NCBI GenBank assembly: GCA_016191395.1
Contig: JACPOS010000007.1
Span: 1-58,529 of the forward strand
Reading direction: 5' to 3'
DNA: 58,529 nt
Source: Chloroflexota bacterium
GTDB taxonomy: Bacteria; Chloroflexota; Limnocylindria; Limnocylindrales; CSP1-4
Part shown: positions 1 through 8,524 of the stretch, one piece after another
How positions within the stretch are numbered: the stretch's first letter is position 1
How the letters are laid out: the number at the start of each line of letters is the position of its first letter
The notes under the pieces: generated by a model
Seen by the model: only the letters and a program-made list of their open reading frames with translations
Databases searched by the model: none
What the model was told of the DNA's origin: nothing
Program-made: the position numbers and the translations under genes

Positions 1-126
1 GGAAGCACCAAACCAGAGGCCATCCGCGCCCTCCGTCGCCACCTGAGCGATGAGGTCTTCCGACGAATGCACCACGACAACGCCGCCAGGATTGCCGCCC
101 GAACGGCCCTGCCGGTCGCCGCTTGA
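1..126 (+). CDS. IS110-family transposase, C-terminal fragment
   Basis: The open frame enters from outside the window and stops with TGA at 124-126, giving 41 residues. The segment KPEAIRALRRHLSDEVFRRM resembles the extreme C-terminus of IS110/IS116/IS902 transposases, where a basic helix of the form K-R-E-A-x-R-x-L-K-R-R follows the transposase 20 domain. No catalytic part is visible. Family assignment rests on this short match only. It is cut by the contig edge rather than biologically truncated. Confidence 0.65.
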   Translation, partial: GSTKPEAIRALRRHLSDEVFRRMHHDNAARIAARTALPVAA

Positions 127-138
127 CATAGGAGCATC
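1..138 (+). mobile_element. Terminal 138 bp of an IS110-family element, left contig edge
   Basis: This stretch is identical over 138 bp to the reverse complement of 58391-58528 at the other contig end; identity stops at position 139. It holds the 3' end of a transposase frame followed by 12 non-coding bases (127-138), which I take as the element terminus. The rest of the element lies outside the window. Confidence 0.75.
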
Positions 139-140
139 CC

Positions 141-1004
141 ATGTCGATCGATCGCATCTTCGTCGCGGGCGCGGGGCTCATGGGCCATGGGATCGGCCAG
201 GTGCATGCGGCGATCGGGAAGCAGGTGACCCTGTACGAGCCCGACATCGCTCGCGCGCAGGCCGGTCGCGATCGGATCTCGGGCAATCTCGACCGCGCGA
301 TCGCCAAGGGCAAGCTGACCGCGGATGAGGGAGCGGCGATTCTCGCTCGCGTGGCGACGACGGACAGCCTCGACGGCGTGAGCTCGGCGGACCTCGTGAT
401 CGAGGCCGTGTTCGAGGACCTCGAGGTCAAACGCGACCTGTGGGCGAGGCTCGACGAGCGTGCGCCGGCGACCACGATCTTCGCGTCGAACACGAGCTCC
501 ATCTCCATCGACCGCCTCGCGGAGGCCGTCGGGCACGAGCGGCGCGAGCGGTTCGTGGGCATGCACTTTTTCAGCCCCGTGCCGGTCATGCCGCTCGTCG
601 AGCTGATCCGCGGCTCGGCGACGACCGACGCGACGGAGGCCGCCATCCGCGGGCTGACCGAGGCGCTGGGCAAGAAGCTCATCGTGTCCGCGGACCGGCC
701 GGGCTTCATCGTGAACCGCATCCTCATGCCGATGCTCGCGGAGGCGATGCGGATCCTTGAGGAGGGCAGCGCCACCGCCGACGACATCGACACCGGGGCG
801 AAGGTCGGGCTGAACCATCCGATGGGGCCGCTCGAGCTCGCGGACTTCATCGGGCTCGACGTCTGCCTCAACGTCATGCAGGTCCTGCACGACGGCATCG
901 GCGAGGAGCACTACCCGCCGCCGAAGATCCTGGTGGACCTGGTCGCGGCCGGCCACCTCGGCCAGAAGACGGGCCGCGGCTTCCACACCTACCCGCGAGC
1001 CTGA
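141..1004 (+). CDS. 3-hydroxyacyl-CoA (3-hydroxybutyryl-CoA) dehydrogenase
   Basis: NAD-dependent oxidation of 3-hydroxyacyl-CoA (or reduction of acetoacetyl-CoA) in the cytoplasm, part of beta-oxidation or butanoate metabolism. The 287-aa protein has the family's usual length. It opens with a Rossmann motif GAGLMG (residues 10-15), then SNTSSISI, the catalytic-His segment GMHFFSPVPVM (His about 142) and the C-terminal domain with DRPGFIVNRI and GLNHPMGPLELADFIGLD. ATG at 141 is preceded by AGGAG at 131-135, which lies inside the IS terminus. An acyl-CoA dehydrogenase follows after 18 bases and a thiolase lies further on, so all three probably serve one pathway. Substrate chain length cannot be read from sequence. 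Confidence 0.93.
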   Translation: MSIDRIFVAGAGLMGHGIGQVHAAIGKQVTLYEPDIARAQAGRDRISGNLDRAIAKGKLTADEGAAILARVATTDSLDGVSSADLVIEAVFEDLEVKRDLWARLDERAPATTIFASNTSSISIDRLAEAVGHERRERFVGMHFFSPVPVMPLVELIRGSATTDATEAAIRGLTEALGKKLIVSADRPGFIVNRILMPMLAEAMRILEEGSATADDIDTGAKVGLNHPMGPLELADFIGLDVCLNVMQVLHDGIGEEHYPPPKILVDLVAAGHLGQKTGRGFHTYPRA

Positions 1005-1022
1005 CGCTCGTGGCTGGCGCGC

Positions 1023-2210
1023 GTGGCTGAGACGGGCGCCCTCGGCGGGCCCGGCGGGCTCACCGCCGAGGAGCGGCTCCTCCGGGACACCGCGCGCGAG
1101 TTCGCGCAGCGCGAAGTCGCACCGACCGCGATCGAGCGTGACGAGCAGGAGCGGTTCGACCGGTCGATCTTCACGGGAATGGGTCAGCTCGGGCTGACGG
1201 GCGCGCCGCTGCCGGAATCGGTGGGCGGCGGCGGGTTCAGCTACCTCGGCTGGGCGCTGGTGATGGAGGAGATCGGGGCGGCCGACATGGCGAGCGCCGT
1301 CACGCTCTCAGTGCACCTGCTCTCGCAGTTCCCGGTCCTGAACTACGGCACCCCCGAGCAGACGGCGCGCTGGCTGCCGCCGATGATCGCCGGCGAGGCG
1401 CTCGGCGCGTTCTGCCTCACGGAGCCCAGCGGCGGCAGCGACGCGGCCGCGCTTCGGACGCGCGCCACGCCGGTCGACGGCGCGGACGGGGTCGCCGCGT
1501 ACCGGCTCGAGGGCACCAAGATCTGGATCTCGAACGCGCCGGAGGCGGATCGCTACCTCGTGTTCGCGACGGTCGACCCGTCGAAGGGTCCCAAGGGCAT
1601 CACCGCGTTCCTGGTGGAGAAGGGGACGCCCGGGTTCCGGTTCGGAGCGCACGAGAAGAAGATGGGCATCCGGTCGTGCCCGGCCACGGAGCTGATCTTC
1701 GACGGGGCCCTCGTGCCTGCGGCGAACCGGCTGGGCGAGGAGGGCGGGGGATACCGAATCGCGCTCTCGAGCCTGGCGGAGGGCAGGATCTCGATCGGGG
1801 CGGGGTGCGTCGGGATCGCGCGGTCCGCGCTGGAGCAGTCAGCGGCGTACCTCCAGCAACGGAAGGCGTTCGGGGCCCCGCTGTCGGAGCTGCAGGGCCT
1901 GAAGTTCATGCTCGCGGAGATGGCGCGCGACGTCGCCGCCGCGAGGGCCCTCGTCCACGAGGCCGCGCGCGCCAAGGACCGCGGCGAGCCGATCGGCGAG
2001 CTGTCGTCGATCGCGAAATGGACCGCCAGCGACACCGCGATGAAGGTCGCGACGGACGCCGTGCAGCTCTTCGGCGGGAGCGGCTACTCCCGCGAGACGG
2101 GCATCGAGCGCCTGATGCGCGACGCGAAGGGCGCCCAGATCTACGAGGGCACGAACCAGATCCATCGCCTGATCGTCGCCGACGCGGTGCTCAGCCGCGC
2201 GAGGGTCTAG
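1023..2210 (+). CDS. Acyl-CoA dehydrogenase
   Basis: FAD-dependent alpha,beta-dehydrogenation of acyl-CoA, passing electrons to ETF. The 395 aa cover the N-terminal helical domain, the middle beta domain (CLTEPSGGSDAAALRTRA, then KIWISNAPEADRYLVFA) and the C-terminal domain (QRKAFGAPLSELQGLKFMLAEMA). The catalytic base is the Glu of IYEGTNQIHR, about residue 375, as in short/medium-chain enzymes. The GTG start at 1023 follows the dehydrogenase stop by 18 bases, so the two form an operon. Probably a short-chain (butyryl-type) enzyme given its neighbours, but this is not provable from motifs. Confidence 0.94.
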   Translation: MAETGALGGPGGLTAEERLLRDTAREFAQREVAPTAIERDEQERFDRSIFTGMGQLGLTGAPLPESVGGGGFSYLGWALVMEEIGAADMASAVTLSVHLLSQFPVLNYGTPEQTARWLPPMIAGEALGAFCLTEPSGGSDAAALRTRATPVDGADGVAAYRLEGTKIWISNAPEADRYLVFATVDPSKGPKGITAFLVEKGTPGFRFGAHEKKMGIRSCPATELIFDGALVPAANRLGEEGGGYRIALSSLAEGRISIGAGCVGIARSALEQSAAYLQQRKAFGAPLSELQGLKFMLAEMARDVAAARALVHEAARAKDRGEPIGELSSIAKWTASDTAMKVATDAVQLFGGSGYSRETGIERLMRDAKGAQIYEGTNQIHRLIVADAVLSRARV

Positions 2211-2250
2211 CGGCGCCACGCTTTCCTGCCATCCGGTCCGGAGCGCAACC

Positions 2251-3054
2251 TTAGACTCGGTTTGGAGCCATGGGGTCTGCCGGACTGGCAGGGAGTGCTG
2301 GTTCGGCCTGAACGACCCGGCGCCCGGCCGCACGATGCGTCGGCCGCACTCGCCTGGTCGGCCGGACTGTCGACATAAGCCCGTCAAGGTGACTGTTCGG
2401 CAGGAAGGACAATGCCATCAGGGGACCGTCCGGCCGACGCAGCCACCTGGAGACATGACGGCCGTCGGTCGGCAGGGCCGCCCGGATCACTCCCTGGTGG
2501 TCTGCGAGGCGTCGGTGGTTCGTCCTGCTGTCCGCGAGCAGGAGCCAGCCTGCGATCAAGACCGGGTTCCAGCCGCGGTCGCTTGCCACCCGCGGGGCGA
2601 CGCGGACCTTGCGATGGAATGTTCCGAGCGTCTCCGAGATGTCGACGAGCTCAGTCTTGAGCTCGATCACCAGCAACGTCGATGTCGCGGCGTGCCAGCA
2701 CAGCACGTCGATGATCCCTCGCTCGCCGTAGATCGCGAAGGACACCTCGGGCGCAATGTCCCAGCCACCCAAGCTCCGCAGCCATCGCGCAACGGCCTCG
2801 TGCAGGGCGGCATGGCGAGCGTTCACGATCCGATCCAGCTCGCCGCCCCTCCAGCGGAGCGAGTAGTCGGCCCACGCGTCCAACGCGAGTGCCACGGCGT
2901 GGATCGAACGCATGGGAACGGTGTCCGCGAGCCCTCGTTCGATCCTGGAGACGACGGTCGCCGAGGTCCCCGCCCGGGATGCCACGTCGGCCTGCGTGCG
3001 GTTGGATCGGATCCGAAGCATCCGGAGCGCATTCCCGAGCCGGTGGGCGTCCAC
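2251..3054 (-). CDS. XRE-family HTH protein with a PD-(D/E)XK-like domain
   Basis: A 267-aa protein on the opposite strand to its neighbours. Residues about 4-60 form a Cro/CI-type helix-turn-helix (RLGNALRMLRIRSNRTQADVASRAG, broken here as RLGNALRMLRIRSN and TQADVASRAG, then SATVVSRIERG). The middle holds GIIDVLCWHAATSTLLVIEL followed by KTEL, an Asp then Glu-x-Lys arrangement typical of PD-(D/E)XK nucleases, followed by KVRVAPRVASDRGWNPV. I recognise this as a widespread unnamed family in actinobacteria and Chloroflexota, usually annotated only as a transcriptional regulator. GTG at 3054 is chosen because it places the start just before the HTH; CATGCT lies 6 bases upstream. The basic tail after about residue 225 looks unconserved. 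Confidence 0.75.
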   Translation of the reverse strand: MDAHRLGNALRMLRIRSNRTQADVASRAGTSATVVSRIERGLADTVPMRSIHAVALALDAWADYSLRWRGGELDRIVNARHAALHEAVARWLRSLGGWDIAPEVSFAIYGERGIIDVLCWHAATSTLLVIELKTELVDISETLGTFHRKVRVAPRVASDRGWNPVLIAGWLLLADSRTNHRRLADHQGVIRAALPTDGRHVSRWLRRPDGPLMALSFLPNSHLDGLMSTVRPTRRVRPTHRAAGRRVVQAEPALPASPADPMAPNRV

Positions 3055-3123
3055 GTCGAGAGCATGCCGATGTCTGCTTACCTGCCGATCACCCCGCCGC
3101 GTGGGCTTTGCCACGAGGCGTTG

Positions 3124-3129
3124 TAGATT
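3124..3129 (+). promoter_or_regulatory. -10 box TAGATT of the thiolase gene
   Basis: Six bases separate the box from the GTG at 3136, which implies a leaderless mRNA and supports that start. No convincing -35 element is visible. Confidence 0.5.
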
Positions 3130-3135
3130 GGGTGG

Positions 3136-4374
3136 GTGACTCCTCCAAATCCCGGGCCGAACGGCCATGTCTACATCGTCAGCGCGGCGCGCACGCCGAT
3201 CGGCAAGTTCGGCGGGGCGCTGTCGAACACGCCGGCAGTCGAGCTCGGGGGAGTGGCGATTCGCGCCGCCGTGGCGCGCGCCGGCCTGCCCGAAGGAACC
3301 CCGATCGACGAGGTCCTGATGGGCCAGGTGCTCCAGGCGGGCGTCGGCCAGGCGCCGGCGCGAAAGGCCGCGCTGCTCGCGGGCCTGCCGGACACGACCT
3401 CCGCTACCACGATCAACCGCGTCTGCGGCTCCGGCCTCAAGTCGATCATGCTCGCCGCCGCGGAGATCAAGGCGGGCGACGCCGAGGTCGCCGTCGCGGG
3501 CGGCATGGAGAACATGAACCTCGCGCCGTTCTTGATCCCGAAGGCGAGATTCGGGTATCGACTCGGGAACGCGACGCTCCTCGACGCCGCGATCCAGGAC
3601 GGCCTGTGGTGCACGATCGAGGACTGCCACATGGGCACCCACGCGGAGCGGGTCGCGATCAAGGACCACGTCTCCCGCGAGGACCAGGACGCATTCTCGC
3701 TGGAGAGCCACATCCGGGCCATCGCCGCGATCGACTCCGGTCGCTTCGCCGACGAGATGGCGCCCGTCACCCTCACCGACGCCAAGGGTCGCGAGACCGT
3801 CATCGACACCGACGAGGGCCCCCGGCGCGACACCTCCGCCGAGGCGCTTGCGCGCCTGAAGCCTGTCTTCGCACTGCCGACCGGCGAGGATCGAGGCTCC
3901 GCGACCGAGGGCACCGTCACCGCCGGCAACGCGCCGGGCATCACCGACGGTGCCGCCGCGACCGTTGTCGCGAGCGAGCGCGCGGTGGAGCGCCTCGGCC
4001 TGAAGCCGCTCGCGCGGATCGTGGGCTACGCGCAGGCCGAGATCGCCCCGAAATGGCTGTTCCTCGCGCCGGTCAAGGGCGTGACCAAGCTCCTCCAGCA
4101 GCTGGACATGACGATCGGCGACTTCGACCTCATTGAGATCAACGAGGCGTTCGCCGCGCAGACCCTTGCCGACGGCCGCGAGCTCGGGTTCGACTGGTCG
4201 AAGGTCAACGTGAACGGTGGCGCGATCGCGCTCGGCCACCCGATCGGGGCGAGCGGGGCGCGGATCGTGGCGACGCTGCTCCACGAGCTGCGCCGCCGCC
4301 AGGGCCGCTACGGCCTCGCGACCCTGTGCCTCGGCGGTGGCGGCTCCGTCGCGGCCGCCTTCGAGCGGGTCTAA
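3136..4374 (+). CDS. Acetyl-CoA acetyltransferase (thiolase)
   Basis: Condenses two acetyl-CoA to acetoacetyl-CoA or cleaves 3-ketoacyl-CoA. The 412-aa protein shows every thiolase landmark: [14 protein letters not shown] near the N-terminus, the nucleophilic Cys97 in [27 protein letters not shown] with the catalytic His about 368, and the second active-site Cys about 398 in TLCLGGGG. It has its own promoter and is separated from the dehydrogenase genes by the divergent HTH gene, yet completes the same hydroxyacyl-CoA pathway. A short N-terminal extension ([10 protein letters not shown]) precedes the conserved core. Biosynthetic versus degradative role is not decided by the sequence. Confidence 0.95.
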   Translation: MTPPNPGPNGHVYIVSAARTPIGKFGGALSNTPAVELGGVAIRAAVARAGLPEGTPIDEVLMGQVLQAGVGQAPARKAALLAGLPDTTSATTINRVCGSGLKSIMLAAAEIKAGDAEVAVAGGMENMNLAPFLIPKARFGYRLGNATLLDAAIQDGLWCTIEDCHMGTHAERVAIKDHVSREDQDAFSLESHIRAIAAIDSGRFADEMAPVTLTDAKGRETVIDTDEGPRRDTSAEALARLKPVFALPTGEDRGSATEGTVTAGNAPGITDGAAATVVASERAVERLGLKPLARIVGYAQAEIAPKWLFLAPVKGVTKLLQQLDMTIGDFDLIEINEAFAAQTLADGRELGFDWSKVNVNGGAIALGHPIGASGARIVATLLHELRRRQGRYGLATLCLGGGGSVAAAFERV

Positions 4375-4687
4375 GGGGCATCAGCCACCCGCGAGGTTCG
4401 GCCTTCGTGCCAGATCGCGCACAGGCCTCGGCTCGCGGTTGATCGCCACGTCGTCCGTCCGACGAAGGAACGACCCGTTCGACCGCCCATATCGCCGTCT
4501 GGACGACGGTCGTCCGTTGTCTGCGCGAGCCATGCGACAGGCAACGCTGGAGACGGCGAATCGCAAGGGTTCAGCCTGCGACAGGGGCCTTTGGTTCGTC
4601 GTTTGTGCGATGTGAGCGACAAGGGCGGCAGTTTGGGCCGGTCACTGTCGGCGCGTCGGTACACTTCGCGCTCGTGAGAGCGTCCCG
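4375..4687 (+). repeat. Intergenic gap with a ~180-bp inverted-end repeat element (copy 1)
   Basis: No gene is supported in this 313-bp gap. The 20-base core at 4451-4470 (TCGTCCGTCCGACGAAGGAA) matches the core at 54712-54731 (minus strand) in 18 of 20 positions. A weaker inverted copy ends near 4620 (about 23 of 33 positions with one gap), so the element spans roughly 4440-4620. A shorter inverted pair, with 12 of 16 matching, lies at about 4450-4507. Related elements are at 9101-9286 and 54643-54830. Confidence 0.5.
4660..4665 (+). promoter_or_regulatory. -10 box TACACT upstream of the ketopantoate reductase gene
   Basis: The box lies 8 bases before a GTG at 4674 that opens a five-codon frame whose TGA overlaps the ATG of the ketopantoate reductase gene (ATGA at 4688-4691). 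Confidence 0.4.
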
Positions 4688-5617
4688 ATGAAGGTCGCGG
4701 TGTTCGGTGCAGGGGCGGTCGGCGGGTACCTCGGCGCGTGCCTGGCGCGAGGCGGCGCGGACGTCACATTCATCGCCCGTGGCGCACACCTCGAGGCGAT
4801 GCGCGAGCACGGGCTCACGCTCGTGACCCCGGAGGGCGAGCGCTCCAACGTCGCCGTCCACGCAACGGATGACCCCGCACAGATCGGTCCGGTCGACATC
4901 GTGCTGTTCCTCGTGAAGTCGTACGACACGGAGGCGGCCGCGCCACGACTCGCCGCGCTGATCGGCGATGGGACAGGCGTGATCTCGCTCCAGAACGGCA
5001 TCGACAACGAGCCGAAGATCGCGGCTGCGGTGGGCGCGGAGCACGTCCTCGGTGGCGCGGCGTACATCCTCGCCGCGATCGAGGCACCGGGCGTCGTGCG
5101 GAGCGGGCACGCAAGGATCGTCGTCGGCGAGCTCGAGCCCGGACCACCGAGCGACCGCGTGACCCGCTTCGTCGAGGCCGCGAACGCGGGCGGCGGAATC
5201 GACGCCCTCGCCGGCACGGACGTCCGCGTCACGAAGTGGGAGAAGTACGTCCTGCTGGTGGCGTTCTCGGCGGTGACCGCCGCGTCGCAGCTCACGGTCG
5301 GCGACATCCGCGGCTCGGAGGCGGCATCCGCGATGATGCGGGCGATCATGGTCGAGGCGTGGTCGGTGGGTCGGGCGCTGGGCATCCCGCTGGCGGACGA
5401 CCTGGTCGATCGACAGCACGCGCTCGTGCTCCGGCAGAAGGACGACGAGGGCAGCTCGCTCCGCCACGACCTCCTCACGGGCCATCGCATGGAGCTCGAG
5501 GCCCTGCAGGGAACGCTGATGCGCCTCGGGCGCGAGACGGGCATCGAGACACCATGGACGGACGCGGCCTACGCGATCCTGCAGCCATGGGCCATTCGGA
5601 ACGCGCGCGGAGCGTGA
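4688..5617 (+). CDS. panE: 2-dehydropantoate 2-reductase (ketopantoate reductase)
   Basis: NADPH-dependent reduction of ketopantoate to pantoate in pantothenate/CoA synthesis. The 309-aa protein starts with a Rossmann motif GAGAVGGYLG (residues 7-16), followed by FLVKSYDTEAAA with the conserved Lys, ISLQNGIDNEPKI, and the C-terminal helical domain with KWEKYVLLVAFSAVTAASQL and DAAYAILQPWA. ATG at 4688 is used because it begins the Rossmann strand directly. The stop overlaps the next start as GTGA at 5614-5617, indicating translational coupling. Some members of this family act on other 2-oxoacids, so the pathway name is likely rather than certain. Confidence 0.85.
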   Translation: MKVAVFGAGAVGGYLGACLARGGADVTFIARGAHLEAMREHGLTLVTPEGERSNVAVHATDDPAQIGPVDIVLFLVKSYDTEAAAPRLAALIGDGTGVISLQNGIDNEPKIAAAVGAEHVLGGAAYILAAIEAPGVVRSGHARIVVGELEPGPPSDRVTRFVEAANAGGGIDALAGTDVRVTKWEKYVLLVAFSAVTAASQLTVGDIRGSEAASAMMRAIMVEAWSVGRALGIPLADDLVDRQHALVLRQKDDEGSSLRHDLLTGHRMELEALQGTLMRLGRETGIETPWTDAAYAILQPWAIRNARGA

Positions 5618-6156
5618 CCGACCGAATGCGCCCGTTCGCGGTCGAGCCGCGCCGCGAACGCCCCGACGGGCCGCCGCCGAGCTACGGCGTGCCGCCCGAG
5701 GGCGGTCTGTTCATCGAGTGGCCAACCGTGACGGAGCGACTCACGACTGCCGAGGCGTACTGGCTCGGCACGGTCACGCCGGGCGGCCGGCCCCACGTCG
5801 TCCCGGTCTGGGGGATCCTGTTCGAGGGCGACCTCTTCCTGGAGACGGGTTCGCCGGCCACCGCCAAGAACCGGAACCTCGTCGCCAACCGGAATGTCGT
5901 CGTCCACCTGGATGGCATCAACGACGTACTCATCGTCCGAGGCACGGCCGAGCGGATCCCCGCCGACGAGGCATTCCGTGAGCGACTCGTGGCAGCGATG
6001 AAGCGCAAGTACGGTGGCAACTACCCGGACAACGAGCCGGAGCCCGAACGCTGGGACAAGGGCAGCGCCTGGCGGATCAACCCGGAATCCGTGCTCGCCT
6101 GGCGGGAGATGCCGACCGCGACGCGCTGGCGGTTCGACAGCCAAGCGGAGATCTGA
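5614..6156 (+). CDS. Pyridoxamine 5'-phosphate oxidase-fold protein (flavin/F420-type)
   Basis: A 180-aa member of the split-barrel flavin-binding superfamily. The diagnostic region is TAEAYWLGTVTPGGRPHVVP followed by VWGILFEGDLFLETG, SPATAKNRNLVANRNVVVHL and a C-terminal AWRINPESVLAWREMP. The pattern (x-L-x-T-x-x-x-G-x-P-H-x-x-P) is common to PNPOx-like and F420-dependent reductases of the Rv1155 type. The GTG start at 5614 overlaps the preceding stop by four bases. Physiological substrate unknown; the cofactor could be FMN, F420 or haem. Confidence 0.8.
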   Translation: MTDRMRPFAVEPRRERPDGPPPSYGVPPEGGLFIEWPTVTERLTTAEAYWLGTVTPGGRPHVVPVWGILFEGDLFLETGSPATAKNRNLVANRNVVVHLDGINDVLIVRGTAERIPADEAFRERLVAAMKRKYGGNYPDNEPEPERWDKGSAWRINPESVLAWREMPTATRWRFDSQAEI

Positions 6157-6171
6157 CGCAGACAATCGCCG

Positions 6172-6200
6172 CTGACACGGCCGATCGGCCTGCCTATGCT
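6172..6200 (+). promoter_or_regulatory. Promoter of the aldehyde dehydrogenase gene
   Basis: CTGACA (6172-6177) and TATGCT (6195-6200) are separated by 17 bases, a good sigma-70-type match. ATG follows six bases after the -10 box, so the transcript is probably leaderless. Confidence 0.65.
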
Positions 6201-6206
6201 CTCGCC

Positions 6207-7700
6207 ATGACAGACACCTTCCAGATGTTCATCGCGGGCGAGTGGGTCGATTCCGTGAGCGGCCAGACCTTCGATAGCCTGAACCCGGCTGATCGACGGG
6301 ACGTCGTGGGCCGGTTCCAGGCGGGCACGAACGCGGATGCCGGCATGGCCATCCGTGCCGCCGAGATGGCGCTCCCGCGCTGGAAGGCCACGCCCGCGCC
6401 GAAGCGGGGCGAGATCCTCTATGCCTTCGCCGAGCTGATGCGCGATAACAAGGAGCGCCTGTCGCGGGCGATGAGCCGTGAGATGGGCAAGGTCCTCGCG
6501 GAGGCCCGCGGCGACGTCCAGGAAGGCATCGACATCGCCTACCTGATGGCCGGCGAGGGCCGCCGGATGTTCGGCGACACGGTCCCGTCCGAGCTGCCCG
6601 ACAAGTGGGCGATGAGCATCCGCTCCCCGATCGGGATCGTGGGGATCATCACGCCCTGGAACTTCCCGGTCGCGATTCCGTGCTGGAAGATGATGCCGGC
6701 GCTCGTCGCGGGGAACACGGTCGTGTTCAAGCCGGCGAGCGACACGCCGCACTGCGCAACCCTCGTCGTGGAGCTCATGGAGCAGGCCGGGTTCCCGCCC
6801 GGCGTCGTGAACCTCGTGACCGGCAGCGGCGCCGAGGTCGGCAACGCGATCGTCGACTCGCCCGACGTCAAGGTCATCTCGTTCACCGGGCACACCTCGA
6901 CCGGCAAGTCGATCTCCGAGCGGGCGGCGAAGCGTCTCAAGCGCGTCTCCCTCGAGCTCGGCGGCAAGAACGCTGTCGTGGTGATGCGCGACGCCGACCT
7001 GGACCTCGCGACGGACGGCATCCTGTGGTCCGCGTTCGGCACCACCGGCCAGCGCTGCACGGCCTGCTCCCGCGTGATCGTGGAGAAGCGGGTCGTCGAG
7101 CCGCTGCTCGAGAAGCTCGAGGCGCGAGCGAAGAAGCTGCGCCTGGGCTCGGGCCTCGACGAGAAGGTCGACGTCGGCCCCCTCATCAACCCGGCGGCGC
7201 TCGACAAGGTCGGCTCGTACATCGACATCGGACGTACCGAGGGCGAGCTCGTCCTGGGCGGCACGCCCGCGACCGACGGTGACCTCCAGTACGGCAACTT
7301 CTTCTCGCCGACGATCTTCTCCGGCGTCATGCCGATGGACCGGATCGCGCAGGAGGAGATCTTCGGCCCGGTGCTGTCGGTGATCCCGGTCGATGACTAC
7401 GACAGCGCCGTGACCGCGCTCAACCAGACCCGCTACGGGCTCTCATCGGCCATCTTCACGCGCGACGCCAACACGGCATTCCGGGCGATGCGTGACTTCG
7501 AGACGGGCATCGTCTACGTCAACGCCGGCACGACCGGCGCCGAGACGCACCTCCCGTTCGGCGGCTGGAAGGAGACCGGCAACGGCCACCGCGAGGCCGG
7601 CCACGCAGCCCTCGACTCGTTCACCGAGTGGAAGTCGATCTACGTCGACTTCAGCGGCCGCCTCCAGCGCGCCCAGATCGACAACCAGGAACAGCTCTAG
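6207..7700 (+). CDS. NAD(P)-dependent aldehyde dehydrogenase
   Basis: Oxidises an aldehyde to the carboxylate through a thiohemiacetal. The 497-aa protein has the NAD site GIITPWNFPVAIPCWKMMPA (catalytic Asn), VFKPASDTP, the FTGHTSTGKSI turn, the general base Glu in SLELGGKNA (about residue 250) and the nucleophile Cys284 in TTGQRCTACSR. The C-terminal PFGGWKETGNGHREAG is typical of semialdehyde dehydrogenases (alpha-ketoglutarate, succinate or aminoadipate semialdehyde), but the substrate cannot be fixed. It has its own promoter and is not obviously in an operon. Confidence 0.93.
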   Translation: MTDTFQMFIAGEWVDSVSGQTFDSLNPADRRDVVGRFQAGTNADAGMAIRAAEMALPRWKATPAPKRGEILYAFAELMRDNKERLSRAMSREMGKVLAEARGDVQEGIDIAYLMAGEGRRMFGDTVPSELPDKWAMSIRSPIGIVGIITPWNFPVAIPCWKMMPALVAGNTVVFKPASDTPHCATLVVELMEQAGFPPGVVNLVTGSGAEVGNAIVDSPDVKVISFTGHTSTGKSISERAAKRLKRVSLELGGKNAVVVMRDADLDLATDGILWSAFGTTGQRCTACSRVIVEKRVVEPLLEKLEARAKKLRLGSGLDEKVDVGPLINPAALDKVGSYIDIGRTEGELVLGGTPATDGDLQYGNFFSPTIFSGVMPMDRIAQEEIFGPVLSVIPVDDYDSAVTALNQTRYGLSSAIFTRDANTAFRAMRDFETGIVYVNAGTTGAETHLPFGGWKETGNGHREAGHAALDSFTEWKSIYVDFSGRLQRAQIDNQEQL

Positions 7701-7947
7701 GACGGTCCGAGCGGCGGCGCAGGAGCGCGGCGTCGCTGACTGATCCGCCGGCTCGTGGTCGTCAGCCCTCGACGCCCGCAAACACGGAACACACCTGCCG
7801 GACGGAGACAGCGCTCAGGACCTCGCGTGCTGGCACGTGATCGCCGTGCGCCACCGCCCCCGACCGCCACCGAGAGTTGCATCGAGCGCTGCCGCTCCTC
7901 CTGCAGGCGCTCGGCGGGATGGGCTGAATCAGGCCGCGACCAAGGCC

Positions 7948-7953
7948 TACGAT
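7948..7953 (+). promoter_or_regulatory. -10 box TACGAT deciding the start of the next gene
   Basis: The box overlaps the ATG at 7952 and lies seven bases before the ATG at 7961. This argues for 7961 as the real start of a leaderless message. Confidence 0.5.
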
Positions 7954-7960
7954 GCCGAGC

Positions 7961-8434
7961 ATGCCGGGTGAAGTGCTGCTGATCGGGATCGCCCAGATCG
8001 CCGTCGTGATGGCCGGGTTCACGGCGGTGACGTCCGCCCTGACGCCGCCGGGCGGCGCATGGAGTCCGGACATGCGGATCCGGCAGCGAGCCATCGTCTC
8101 GACGAGCTTCAACGTGGTGTTCGAGAGCCTGCTTCCGGTCATCGCGTTCGCGTGGTTCGGCGACGCTCGCACGGCGCTGGTCCTGTCGAGCGGCGCCGTT
8201 GCCGCCTATGCCGTCTGGGTGGTCCTGGCGCGCGCCCGCCAGTTCCTCAGGACCTCGGCCTTTCAAACGCGAAGCGGCAAGCTGCTGTTCGTCCTCGGAC
8301 CGCTCGCGTGCCTGCTGTTCGCGGCGAACGCGATCGTGTTCGCGTCGGTCGCCGTGTTTGCGCTCGCACTCTGCGTCCAGCTGTCGGTCGCGGTGCTCAG
8401 CTTCTATACGGTGGTGGCGGCAGCGTCGAGCTGA
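7961..8434 (+). CDS. Small integral membrane protein of unknown function
   Basis: A 157-aa protein with four predicted membrane segments: about residues 5-27 (LLIGIAQIAVVMAGFTAVTS), 50-68, 74-91 and 107-150 (the last probably two helices, rich in Ala/Val/Leu). A basic loop (ARARQFLRTSAFQTRSGK) separates the second and third parts. I do not recognise a family. An ATG three codons earlier (7952) lies inside the apparent -10 box, so the later one is preferred. The 260-bp gap upstream (7701-7960) contains nothing else I can support. Confidence 0.65.
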   Translation: MPGEVLLIGIAQIAVVMAGFTAVTSALTPPGGAWSPDMRIRQRAIVSTSFNVVFESLLPVIAFAWFGDARTALVLSSGAVAAYAVWVVLARARQFLRTSAFQTRSGKLLFVLGPLACLLFAANAIVFASVAVFALALCVQLSVAVLSFYTVVAAASS

Positions 8435-8512
8435 TCGCCCGGCGCGACCGGACTTCGATACCGGGTCGGCGGGCGGACTCCTGGTTCAGTTCGGGCGATC
8501 GGCAACTGCGGC

Positions 8513-8518
8513 TAGGCT
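8513..8518 (+). promoter_or_regulatory. -10 box TAGGCT of the lipoprotein gene
   Basis: Six bases before the ATG at 8525; leaderless arrangement. The best -35 candidate (TTCGGG, 8490-8495) is poor. Confidence 0.5.
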
Positions 8519-8524
8519 GCCCGG

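Noticed and set aside
3055-4284. Upstream extension of the HTH protein frame to 677 codons
   Set aside because: The extra part is antisense to the thiolase gene and shows the Arg/Asp/His/Leu bias of shadow frames; the HTH fold starts right after GTG 3054.
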